From positions 1-9,610 of the forward strand of contig CALEPD010000124.1 of NCBI GenBank assembly GCA_937910265.1: a stretch of DNA of 9,610 bases, given 5' to 3'. Position 1 is the first letter of the stretch. Each line of letters starts with the position of its first letter. The notes beneath the pieces are model-generated. The model was given only the letters and a program-made list of their open reading frames with translations. It was not told the DNA's origin and did not search any database. Positions 1-5,969 of the stretch are shown here, in pieces. The position numbers and the translations under genes were made by a program. This DNA comes from an uncultured Bacteroidales bacterium (GTDB lineage Bacteria > Bacteroidota > Bacteroidia > Bacteroidales > P3).

Positions 1-165
1 CTCATCATCGACAGCCAAACAAAAATCATACCTCCCACAGCGCAGGAAGAGAGCATCCTCTTCAAACCCACCCACAGCATCGGCAACCGCATCACCGGAT
101 CGCTCAAAGAGTATGTCGAATCGAAACGCGACGAAATCGAAACCACCCCCGCCCTAATAGCCTAA
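1..165 (+). CDS. C-terminal 54 residues of an unidentified protein (5' end outside window)
   Basis: Reading from base 1 in frame gives an uninterrupted 54-residue tail that begins LIIDSQTKII and ends at a TAA at 163-165. Its last third is charged and probably helical (SLKEYVESKRDEIE). I do not recognise a family from this fragment and no motif is visible. The codons end mostly in C (atc, acc, ccc, cgc), as in the genes that follow, which supports real coding. The stop lies 19 bases before the Dus gene in the same direction, so the two are probably co-transcribed. Confidence 0.6.
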   Translation, partial: LIIDSQTKIIPPTAQEESILFKPTHSIGNRITGSLKEYVESKRDEIETTPALIA

Positions 166-184
166 ACCCTTACCGTTCCGCATC

Positions 185-1114
185 ATGATACTCGCACCCA
201 TGCAAGGTTTAACCGAAGTATTGTTCCGTCGCTGTATCGAGCAATGCTTGCCCGGTGCCGTTCAATCGGCGGTAAGCCCCTTCATATCGCTCACCCACGG
301 CAAACTCACCGATGCCTGCAACAGGTTGGCCGACGTATTGCCCGAAAACAACCGCAACTCCATTCCCGTAATACCCCAGATACTGGGCAAGGAAACCGAC
401 GAGTTTGTCGAGGTTGCCACACGACTCCACGAATTGGGATACAACGAGGTAAATTGGAACATCGGTTGCCCTGAACGCAGGGTGGCAGGCAAACGCCGCG
501 GCAGCGGCATACTGCCCTACCCCGGCGAAATCGAGCGGATACTCAACCATGTGGTGCCCCGCATCCCCAACCAATTGAGCATCAAGATGCGGCTGGGCTA
601 CACCAAGCCCGACGAGATATTCGCCATCATACCCATTCTCAACAGCCTTCCCCTTGCCAATGTCACCATCCATCCACGCATCGGCAAACAGCAATACGGT
701 GGCACCCCCGACCTCGACACCTTCGCACAGGTGCTGCCCCTCATCCAGCACCCTGTAATATACAACGGCGACATCTGCACCGCGGAGCAATACCACCACA
801 TACGCAGCCGTTTTCCCAACATCCACGACGTGATGATTGGTCGTGGCATCCTCTACGACCCGCTGCTCCCCAACAAAATTGCCGGCAAGAGCAGTACGCC
901 ACAGCACATCAGCCTCTTCACCAACACCCTCATCAACGCCATACTTGACGAGCCACTCTCCGACCAGGGAAAACTGCGCAAAATAAAAGAATATTGGTGC
1001 CTGTTGTATAAAGGATTCAACATCACGCAACTGCAGGCACAACCAATACTGAGACAAGAAACACTCGACAATATTTTACCCGCAATACACAATATAATAG
1101 ACAACTTCTCGTAA
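185..1114 (+). CDS. tRNA-dihydrouridine synthase family protein (FMN-dependent)
   Basis: This 309-residue protein has the hallmarks of the Dus family, flavoenzymes that use FMN and NADPH to reduce specific uridines of tRNA to dihydrouridine in the cytoplasm. Seen in order: APMQGLT at residues 4-10 (first strand of the TIM barrel), QILGK at 65-69, NIGCP at 92-96 with the expected general-acid cysteine C95, IKMRLG at 133-138 (the lysine contacts flavin and substrate), TIHPR at 161-165, YNGD at 193-196 and MIGRG at 217-221 (FMN phosphate loop). Length is normal for the family and includes the short helical C-terminal tRNA-binding part. The ATG at 185 places the APM motif right at the N-terminus, as usual. 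Which uridine is modified cannot be told, so I do not assign DusA, DusB or DusC. It probably shares a transcript with its neighbours, 19 bases upstream and 25 downstream. Confidence 0.9.
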   Translation: MILAPMQGLTEVLFRRCIEQCLPGAVQSAVSPFISLTHGKLTDACNRLADVLPENNRNSIPVIPQILGKETDEFVEVATRLHELGYNEVNWNIGCPERRVAGKRRGSGILPYPGEIERILNHVVPRIPNQLSIKMRLGYTKPDEIFAIIPILNSLPLANVTIHPRIGKQQYGGTPDLDTFAQVLPLIQHPVIYNGDICTAEQYHHIRSRFPNIHDVMIGRGILYDPLLPNKIAGKSSTPQHISLFTNTLINAILDEPLSDQGKLRKIKEYWCLLYKGFNITQLQAQPILRQETLDNILPAIHNIIDNFS

Positions 1115-1139
1115 TATAAGGTTGGTAAAACGACATCCT

Positions 1140-2135
1140 ATGAAAAAACAGATACTCCTGACCCTGTGTGCCACGATGCTAATGTTCTCGGCTTGCAAAG
1201 ACAACAAAGAAGCCGTCAACGACATGAGTCAAGAAGACATCATCGAAGTGCTCACCATCCGCATCAACAAAGACCCCAAGAATGCCGATTTATACCACGA
1301 CCGTGGCAAAGTGCTGCTCGACCTCAACCGCACCAACGAAGCCATCGCCGACCTCACCATCGCCAACAATCTTGAGCCCAAAGAAATTTCCCATCTCATG
1401 CTCCTTGGCGACGCCTACTTCGCCACCGGCAATGTTGAGCAGAGCTACCAGAAATTCCAGGAAGCCATCAACCTCGAGCCCGAAAACACCGAAGCCCACC
1501 TCAAATTGGGCGAAATAGCCTTCTACAGCAAAGACTACGACCGCTCGCTCGAATGCCTCAGCAAAGTCACCGAGGCAGACAAAAACAACCTCACCGCACT
1601 CTTCATGAAAGGCTATATATATAAAGAGAAGGGCGACACCGCCAATGCCGTCACCCTCTTCCGCAGGGTATGCGACGCCCACCCCAACTACAGCCCAGCC
1701 TTCGAAGAGCTCGGCATGCTCTACGCCACACGCAACAACCCCTTGGCAATCGAATACCTCAACACCGCCATCCGCATCAACCCCGCCAACAACAGCGCCA
1801 AATATGCCCTGGCCATGTTCTACCAAGACGCTGGCGACGTTGCCAACGCCGAGGAATTGTACAAATCGATACTCGACAACAATGCCGGCCACGCCCCCGC
1901 ATGGCACAACCGCGGATTCATACAGCTTTACTACCTTGACGAACCCAACACCGCCATCGAGTACTTCACCCGCGCCATTCAAATCGACCCGCAATTCATC
2001 GAGGCATTGACCAACCGCGGAATCGCCTACATCACCATTGGCGAGAGAGACAAAGCCAAAGACGATTTCAATGCCGCACTGGCCATCGACCCGCAGTTCA
2101 AACCTGCCGCCGATGCCATCAAACAATTCAAATGA
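1140..2135 (+). CDS. TPR-repeat lipoprotein
   Basis: The reading frame opens at a TTG at 1122, but the ATG at 1140 is preferred because it gives a clean lipoprotein signal: MKK, a hydrophobic stretch, then FSAC with the lipidated cysteine at residue 19. This leaves a 331-residue protein. After a short linker, eight tetratricopeptide repeats of about 34 residues fill residues ~47 to the end, with typical G-x-x-x-x-x-x-G/A spacing and repeat ends such as LEPEN, INPAN and IDPQF. TPR arrays are protein-binding scaffolds, and the partner here is unknown. The protein should be anchored in the envelope. The CKDNKE start of the mature chain is loosely like the acidic export signals of Bacteroidota surface lipoproteins, so outer-leaflet display is possible but unproven. 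It is the last gene before the terminator at 2143-2184. Confidence 0.85.
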   Translation: MKKQILLTLCATMLMFSACKDNKEAVNDMSQEDIIEVLTIRINKDPKNADLYHDRGKVLLDLNRTNEAIADLTIANNLEPKEISHLMLLGDAYFATGNVEQSYQKFQEAINLEPENTEAHLKLGEIAFYSKDYDRSLECLSKVTEADKNNLTALFMKGYIYKEKGDTANAVTLFRRVCDAHPNYSPAFEELGMLYATRNNPLAIEYLNTAIRINPANNSAKYALAMFYQDAGDVANAEELYKSILDNNAGHAPAWHNRGFIQLYYLDEPNTAIEYFTRAIQIDPQFIEALTNRGIAYITIGERDKAKDDFNAALAIDPQFKPAADAIKQFK

Positions 2136-2142
2136 TTATTTC

Positions 2143-2184
2143 AACACTTGTTAAAAAAAATTATTTAACAAGTGTTTTTTTTTT
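2143..2184 (+). terminator. Intrinsic terminator after the TPR gene
   Basis: A perfect 13-base inverted repeat (aacacttgttaaa at 2143-2155, tttaacaagtgtt at 2164-2176) encloses an 8-base loop and runs into ten consecutive T residues (2175-2184). It begins 7 bases after the TPR stop codon. This is a strong rho-independent terminator for the + strand; there is no matching T-run for the minus strand. Confidence 0.88.
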
Positions 2185-2194
2185 AGTAATTTTG
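2164..2194 (+). promoter_or_regulatory. Candidate Bacteroidota-type promoter for pyrB
   Basis: TAATTTTG at 2187-2194 fully matches the Bacteroidota -7 consensus TAnnTTTG. TTTA at 2164-2167 lies 19 bases upstream and matches three of four bases of the -33 element TTTG. Transcription would start around 2200, leaving a leader of about 20 bases before the pyrB ATG at 2219. The -33 element lies inside the right arm of the preceding terminator. The match is by eye against a short consensus in AT-rich DNA. Confidence 0.5.
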
Positions 2195-2218
2195 TAAATC
2201 AAAAAACATATCAAAGCA

Positions 2219-3136
2219 ATGAGTACATTAAAAGGACGCAATCTGATTTCCATCACCGACTTCACCAAAGAGGAATACATCGAGGTGTTGGATATTGCCG
2301 AAGGTTTCGAGCAAAATCCCAAACAGAAAATCTTGAGTGACAAAGTAGTGGCAACCCTTTTCTTCGAGCCGTCAACCCGCACCCGTCTTTCATTCGAAAG
2401 TGCCGCCAACCAACTTGGCGCACGCATCATCGGCTTCAGCGACCCTGGTGGCACCAGCGTACAAAAAGGCGAATCGCTCCACGACACCATCATCATGGTG
2501 GCCAGTTACGCCGACCTCATCGTCATGCGCAACCCCAAAGAGGGCAGCTCACGTTATGCCTCCGAAGTGTCGGCAGTGCCAGTCATCAACGCAGGCGACG
2601 GCGCCAACCAGCACCCCACACAGTGCATGCTCGACCTCTACTCCATCCGCAAAACACAGGGCACCCTCGACAACCTGAACATTGCTTTTGTTGGCGACTT
2701 GAAGTATGGACGCACCGTACACTCATTGGTGCAAGCCATGTGCAACTTCAACGCCACCTTCCACCTTGTATCGCCCGAAGAGCTTAAACTGCCTTCAAGT
2801 GTTAAAATGAGCATCAAGAATGCCGGATTGAAATACCACCAGTACACCGACATCAAGGAAATCATCCCCGTGGCCGACATCATCTACATGACCCGCGTAC
2901 AGCGCGAGCGCTTCCCCGACCCCATGGAATACGAACGCGTTAAAGACAGCTGCATCCTCAACGCCGCCATGCTCGAAGGCTGCAAGCCCAACATGCGCGT
3001 ACTCCACCCGCTGCCACGCGTCAACGAAATCGCCACCGACGTCGACAAAACACCTTACGCCTACTACTTCCAACAGGCCCAAAACGGTGTATATGTACGC
3101 CAAGCCCTCATGGCCGCCATACTCGGTGCAAAATAA
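2219..3136 (+). CDS. pyrB: Aspartate carbamoyltransferase, catalytic chain
   Basis: The product condenses carbamoyl phosphate with aspartate to N-carbamoyl-aspartate, the committed step of de novo pyrimidine synthesis, in the cytoplasm. All landmarks are present in 305 residues, the family's normal length: FFEPSTRTR at 48-56 (carbamoyl-phosphate loop, S52-T53-R54-T55), S80 and K83 in TSVQKGES (the mobile loop that reaches the neighbouring subunit's active site), R104, QHPTQ at 131-135 with H132, R165 in KYGRT, R226 in the MTRVQ motif, and HPLPR at 263-267. The ATG at 2219 gives the standard start just before the first helix. pyrI follows after 35 bases, so the enzyme is the allosteric dodecamer with separate catalytic and regulatory chains. 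Its own promoter probably overlaps the terminator in front of it. Confidence 0.98.
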   Translation: MSTLKGRNLISITDFTKEEYIEVLDIAEGFEQNPKQKILSDKVVATLFFEPSTRTRLSFESAANQLGARIIGFSDPGGTSVQKGESLHDTIIMVASYADLIVMRNPKEGSSRYASEVSAVPVINAGDGANQHPTQCMLDLYSIRKTQGTLDNLNIAFVGDLKYGRTVHSLVQAMCNFNATFHLVSPEELKLPSSVKMSIKNAGLKYHQYTDIKEIIPVADIIYMTRVQRERFPDPMEYERVKDSCILNAAMLEGCKPNMRVLHPLPRVNEIATDVDKTPYAYYFQQAQNGVYVRQALMAAILGAK

Positions 3137-3171
3137 ATAACAATCAGTGCGAATCATAATACATAAGTATC

Positions 3172-3636
3172 ATGGAAAATAAGAAAGAACTTGTAGTTTC
3201 CGCTATCGAAAACGGAACCGTAATCGACCATATCCCCACCGATGCCGTATATCAGGTAATACGCATACTCAACCTCGAAAGCTACACCGACGAAGTGCTC
3301 ATCGGCAACAACCTCCACAGCAACAAACTGGGCTTAAAGGGCATCATCAAAATCAAAAACAAATTCTTCTCCAAACAGGAGGTAAGCAAAATAGCCCTCG
3401 TGGCTCCCTTTGCCTCCATCATCACCATCAAGGAATACAACGTAGTCGACAAATTCCAAACCGAAATTCCCGATGTGGTTGAGAACATCATCAAATGTGC
3501 CAACCCCAAATGTATCACCAACGCCGAGGTTGTCCCCACCCGTTTCTATGTCGTCGACCGTGAAAACCTCAAGATGAAATGTCACTACTGCGAGAAATTC
3601 ACCACCAAAGACACCATGAAATCCCTCGAAAACTAA
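3172..3636 (+). CDS. pyrI: Aspartate carbamoyltransferase, regulatory chain
   Basis: This 154-residue protein is the regulatory subunit that binds the effector nucleotides CTP, UTP and ATP and links catalytic trimers into the holoenzyme. The N-terminal allosteric domain has the family signature ENGTVIDHIP (residues 13-22) and the LKGIIKI segment with K60. The C-terminal domain carries the structural zinc site as four cysteines, C109 and C114 (CANPKC), then C137 and C140 (CHYC). All ligands are intact, so full function is expected. The gene lies directly after pyrB on the same strand, without a recognisable terminator between them, which supports a pyrBI operon with matched expression of the two chains. 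Confidence 0.97.
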   Translation: MENKKELVVSAIENGTVIDHIPTDAVYQVIRILNLESYTDEVLIGNNLHSNKLGLKGIIKIKNKFFSKQEVSKIALVAPFASIITIKEYNVVDKFQTEIPDVVENIIKCANPKCITNAEVVPTRFYVVDRENLKMKCHYCEKFTTKDTMKSLEN

Positions 3637-3649
3637 CCACCCCCTCACC

Positions 3650-4060
3650 ATGAAACGTTATTACATATCGCTCGTCGCACTCACCCTACTGCTGGCAGTC
3701 ATATCCGTCATCGCACTGCAAGGCGGGCAGGGTTTCATGCCCATACTTCCCCTCACTGCGTTGTATTTCGCCATTGTCACAGGCGTGCAGCACTACATCG
3801 TTGTCAAATCATTCGACAAATCGCCGCGAGCATTTGTGAAAAACTTCATGGGTGTAACCGTAGGCACGCTCTTCCTCCACATCATCGCATTCGCCGCTTA
3901 CCTGCTCACCCATCCGCAGCAGGTCAAGGTGTTTTCCATCGGATTCTGCATCGCCTACGCAGTGTACCTGGTTTTCGAAACCACCAGCCTTGCCCTGTTT
4001 ATACAACGCCGACGCAAGCAAAACAGCACAGCCGACGCCACCGACCAGCCGGCCCAATAG
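3650..4060 (+). CDS. Small four-helix integral membrane protein
   Basis: This 136-residue protein has four hydrophobic segments, at about residues 5-23, 30-51, 64-86 and 94-117, and a basic then polar C-terminal tail (QRRRKQ followed by ASTQ-rich residues). A short conserved-looking stretch, SPRAFVKNFMGVT at 58-70, lies between helices 2 and 3. The pattern, with a K-x-x-x-x-x-x-x-x-FV-x-x-FM motif and a final helix containing FE, resembles the small AtpI-like (ATP synthase subunit I) proteins of Bacteroidota, but the similarity is from memory and weak. No ATP synthase genes are in the window, so no function is assigned. It starts 13 bases after pyrI and ends before the 4152-4185 terminator, so it is probably the third gene of the pyrBI transcript. 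Confidence 0.72.
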   Translation: MKRYYISLVALTLLLAVISVIALQGGQGFMPILPLTALYFAIVTGVQHYIVVKSFDKSPRAFVKNFMGVTVGTLFLHIIAFAAYLLTHPQQVKVFSIGFCIAYAVYLVFETTSLALFIQRRRKQNSTADATDQPAQ

Positions 4061-4151
4061 GCAGTTTTGGCATGCAGCGCCATCGGCAAGGCGCGTCCTT
4101 CATCGGACAACAACAAAACCTCAAACGAAACAATAACCGTTTCATATTCCT

Positions 4152-4185
4152 ATCAGAGATGCACCAACACTGCATCTCTGATTTT
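4152..4185 (+). terminator. Hairpin terminator closing the pyrBI transcript
   Basis: A perfect 12-base inverted repeat (atcagagatgca at 4152-4163, tgcatctctgat at 4171-4182) with a 7-base loop is followed by a short T-run (4182-4185). It lies about 90 bases after the membrane-protein gene and 36 bases before the next start codon. The T-run is short, so it could also act as a partial terminator or a leader hairpin for the following gene. Confidence 0.72.
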
Positions 4186-4221
4186 AACACAAAACCACAT
4201 AGAAAACAAAACCATTAAACC

Positions 4222-4857
4222 ATGCAAGGATTCATCTACATACTCACTAACCCGAGCTTCCGCGAAGACTGGATCAAGGTAACCATTTCCGACAAACAAC
4301 TCAGCAGCCAGTATGAGGAATACAACAGCAACGCCATGCCGGTGCCCACTCGCATCCATGCCGCCATCACACTGCCCACAATCGAAATGGCCGAAACCCT
4401 CATGAAGAAATTCACCCACCAGTTGTCGCTCATGAACTGCTTGCGCAACAACATGTTCTTCAATGTCACCCTCGAGTATGCCTTGCAGCTGTTCCGACTC
4501 ATCATTGCCAACGCCCCCAATATCGAGGTAACCGAAATAAGCCATCCCAACGACGCCCCCACCGAGATCATCTCGAACATACCCAAACCCAAAAACACCT
4601 GGATGGCATTCCCATTCCTCAAAGACCTCAATATTGCCCCTGGCGAAACACTCCTCTTCACTCCCTCGCAAATCGAGGTTCAGGCAGCCTCCGACTACAC
4701 CATACGCTGGAACAATATGGAATACTCCCTCATGGAGTTCGCCATGATATATCTGCCCGTCAACCAGCCGCAAACCATTGCCCACAGCAACCCCGACAAT
4801 GTGTTCAGCTACAAGGGCAAAACCCTCGGCGAACTGCGTTGCGCACTCAAGAAATAA
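4222..4857 (+). CDS. GIY-YIG-like protein with degenerate active site
   Basis: This 211-residue protein has the layout of the GIY-YIG/T5orf172-type proteins of Bacteroidota. It opens with GFIYILTNPSFREDWIKV, the usual first strands, followed by a helix, a PVP turn (residues 40-42), a helix with E58 (AETLMKKF), and NNMFFNV at 76-82. A C-terminal domain (about 127-208) includes PGETLLFTP, VASD-like QAASDYTIRW and FSYKGKTL. Compared with the family pattern I remember, the glycine of the K-[IV]-G turn is T21, the catalytic arginine position is Q30, and the usual E of NREFF is M78. It therefore probably no longer cuts DNA and may bind DNA or another protein. Codon use matches the other left-hand genes, so it looks resident. 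It has a terminator on each side and stands as a single-gene unit. Confidence 0.75.
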   Translation: MQGFIYILTNPSFREDWIKVTISDKQLSSQYEEYNSNAMPVPTRIHAAITLPTIEMAETLMKKFTHQLSLMNCLRNNMFFNVTLEYALQLFRLIIANAPNIEVTEISHPNDAPTEIISNIPKPKNTWMAFPFLKDLNIAPGETLLFTPSQIEVQAASDYTIRWNNMEYSLMEFAMIYLPVNQPQTIAHSNPDNVFSYKGKTLGELRCALKK

Positions 4858-4915
4858 CCCCCACAGGGGCGCTATAGGCTACACCCATTCCGACCGGCAT
4901 CAGCCTACCGAATGC

Positions 4916-4953
4916 AAAAAAGGCACACCACAAATCAATGGCGTGCCTTTTTT
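4916..4953. terminator. Bidirectional terminator between convergent genes
   Basis: aaaaaaggcac (4916-4926) pairs with gtgcctttttt (4943-4953). After one A-C mismatch the stem continues with cca/tgg (4928-4930 with 4939-4941) around an 8-base loop. The A-run on one side and T-run on the other give a U-tract on both strands. It lies 58 bases after the + strand stop at 4857 and 16 bases beyond the minus-strand stop at 4970, as expected for convergent genes. Confidence 0.88.
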
Positions 4954-4969
4954 GGTTTGGCAACAAAAG

Positions 4970-5602
4970 CTACTTGTCGTCATTGTCAAAGAAATTCTTA
5001 TTGTCTGACTGCGATGTACAAGCGTTTGCAATTCTTTGGTACCAACGCTCGCGTCCGCTGTTCACAGCTTGGGTCATATGCACGGTACCCTTCGGAGTGC
5101 AACTGAAACACATCTTGTTTTCAATCGAAATAGTAGCAGCCACAGCCTCTACATCCTGGTTTGCACCCACGTAAACAAACACCCAGCCCATGCCCTTCAA
5201 TTCGTCAATCAGCGCTTTTATATCCTTGCCCTTATACTCAACCGAGGCATTCTCGTAGCCGTCGGTAACCACCGTCACCAGCACCTTGTCGACGTTCGAC
5301 ACCTTATGACGCAACGCATTCAGCGACTTGCCGAGAGCATCGTACAGGGCAGTGCATTGATCGGGAAGATAGCTTTTTTCGGTCAGTTCCGTCACCTTGT
5401 CCACATTCACACAATCGAACACAGTGTTCACCTGGGAGTTGAAAGTCACCAGCGACACATAATGCTCCTGGTTGTCGTACTTTTGTTGTGCCGAGCGAAT
5501 GGTTTGAATGGTTTCGTTCACATTGTCGATGGCCTGTTTCTTGATGCTGATCATCGAGCCGCTCTCATCAATAATAATGAGGTTGAAGATTCTTGTTTTC
5601 AT
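4970..5602 (-). CDS. von Willebrand factor A domain protein (intact MIDAS)
   Basis: This 210-residue soluble protein is essentially a single vWA fold, with no signal peptide or membrane segment. The metal-ion-dependent adhesion site is complete: D12-x-S14-x-S16 (IIIDESGSM), the threonine in DQCTALYDAL (T84) and the aspartate in VVTDGYEN (D114). Strand GWVFVYVGANQD (139-150) closes the sheet. The C-terminal 30 residues are polar and acidic (DNKNFFDNDDK). Stand-alone cytoplasmic vWA proteins of this kind usually bind a partner through the metal site, often an AAA+ ATPase or a tellurite-resistance-type protein, but no partner is encoded nearby, so the role is unknown. The ATG at 5602 puts the first strand right at the N-terminus. 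Codon use resembles the genes to the left, so it is probably resident chromosome next to the acquired block. Confidence 0.85.
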   Translation of the reverse strand: MKTRIFNLIIIDESGSMISIKKQAIDNVNETIQTIRSAQQKYDNQEHYVSLVTFNSQVNTVFDCVNVDKVTELTEKSYLPDQCTALYDALGKSLNALRHKVSNVDKVLVTVVTDGYENASVEYKGKDIKALIDELKGMGWVFVYVGANQDVEAVAATISIENKMCFSCTPKGTVHMTQAVNSGRERWYQRIANACTSQSDNKNFFDNDDK

Positions 5603-5969
5603 AAATGTAATATTTTAACTGTTTATCCAAATGGGAAAGAAGCAGAAACAAAACTGTTTTTGCTATTTGCATCGTCATAATGCCAATTGCAGATATGCCT
5701 TTTCGGGTGCTTTCCGATTGCCGACGCCATCCAACACCACCCTTCGCACACCTGCATTACTCACAATACACTATTTCATCCCCTACGTTGCATGTATAGA
5801 GCCATTATTCCATCACAATCTATCATTGCAATAATAATATTGATTGATTTTTATCATTTTTTGCATAATTCACTTATCAATTATAATTAACCAAGAAATA
5901 ATTATAACAATTTTAATTTTTAAAATAAAACAATCTCAAAATAATAAAAATTAAAAAAAAACGTATTTA
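5603..5969. other. Gene-free, increasingly AT-rich spacer between divergent genes
   Basis: This 367-base gap separates the divergently transcribed vWA gene and methyltransferase gene and must hold both promoters. The first 200 bases are of mixed composition and include a hairpin at 5641-5664 (10-base arms with one G-T pair, 4-base loop). From about 5820 to 5969 the sequence is nearly all A and T with long A-runs. No tRNA, integrase remnant or convincing small gene is visible, and I could not place a confident TAnnTTTG promoter on either strand. The change in composition to the right suggests that one junction of an acquired block lies here. Confidence 0.6.
5881..5907. repeat. 9-base inverted repeat upstream of the methyltransferase
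   Basis: ttataatta (5881-5889) and taattataa (5899-5907) are perfect inverted copies separated by 9 bases, 62 bases before the methyltransferase start. The spacing would suit a dimeric regulator. Both arms are almost purely A/T in an AT-rich region, so chance occurrence is quite likely. Confidence 0.3.

Noticed and set aside
209..1057. Long minus-strand frame opposite the Dus gene (282 codons)
   Set aside because: It is a mirror of the C-ending codons of the + strand gene. Its protein is V/G/A-rich and has no recognisable motif, whereas the + strand shows all Dus motifs.
1122..1139. TTG start six codons upstream for the TPR gene
   Set aside because: The ATG at 1140 gives a canonical lipoprotein signal peptide beginning MKKQ. 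The longer version adds VKRHP with no benefit.
1290..2126. Long minus-strand frame opposite the TPR gene (278 codons)
   Set aside because: It is valine- and glycine-rich without motifs, a by-product of the repeated, biased codons of the TPR gene.
4067..4282. 71-residue + strand frame opening with TTG
   Set aside because: It runs through the hairpin terminator at 4152-4185 and overlaps the start of the GIY-YIG-like gene in another frame. Its composition is low-information (S, T, N rich).
5578..5660. TTTG plus TAnnTTT-like promoter for the vWA gene on the minus strand
   Set aside because: The best -7 match overlaps the start codon itself, which would place transcription initiation inside the gene.
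5036..5680. 214-codon + strand frame across the vWA gene
   Set aside because: It lies opposite a gene with a complete MIDAS. Its protein is H/L/V-rich without a known motif and would cross the vWA start and its upstream region.
5631..5890. Two 67-residue + strand frames in the spacer
   Set aside because: Neither has a recognisable motif or homologous feel. Both overlap each other in different frames and one runs into the AT-rich tract.
5603..5969. Attachment site or tRNA-type insertion target for the module
   Set aside because: No tRNA cloverleaf, integrase remnant or pair of direct repeats could be seen. The other end of the block is outside the window, so repeats cannot be compared.
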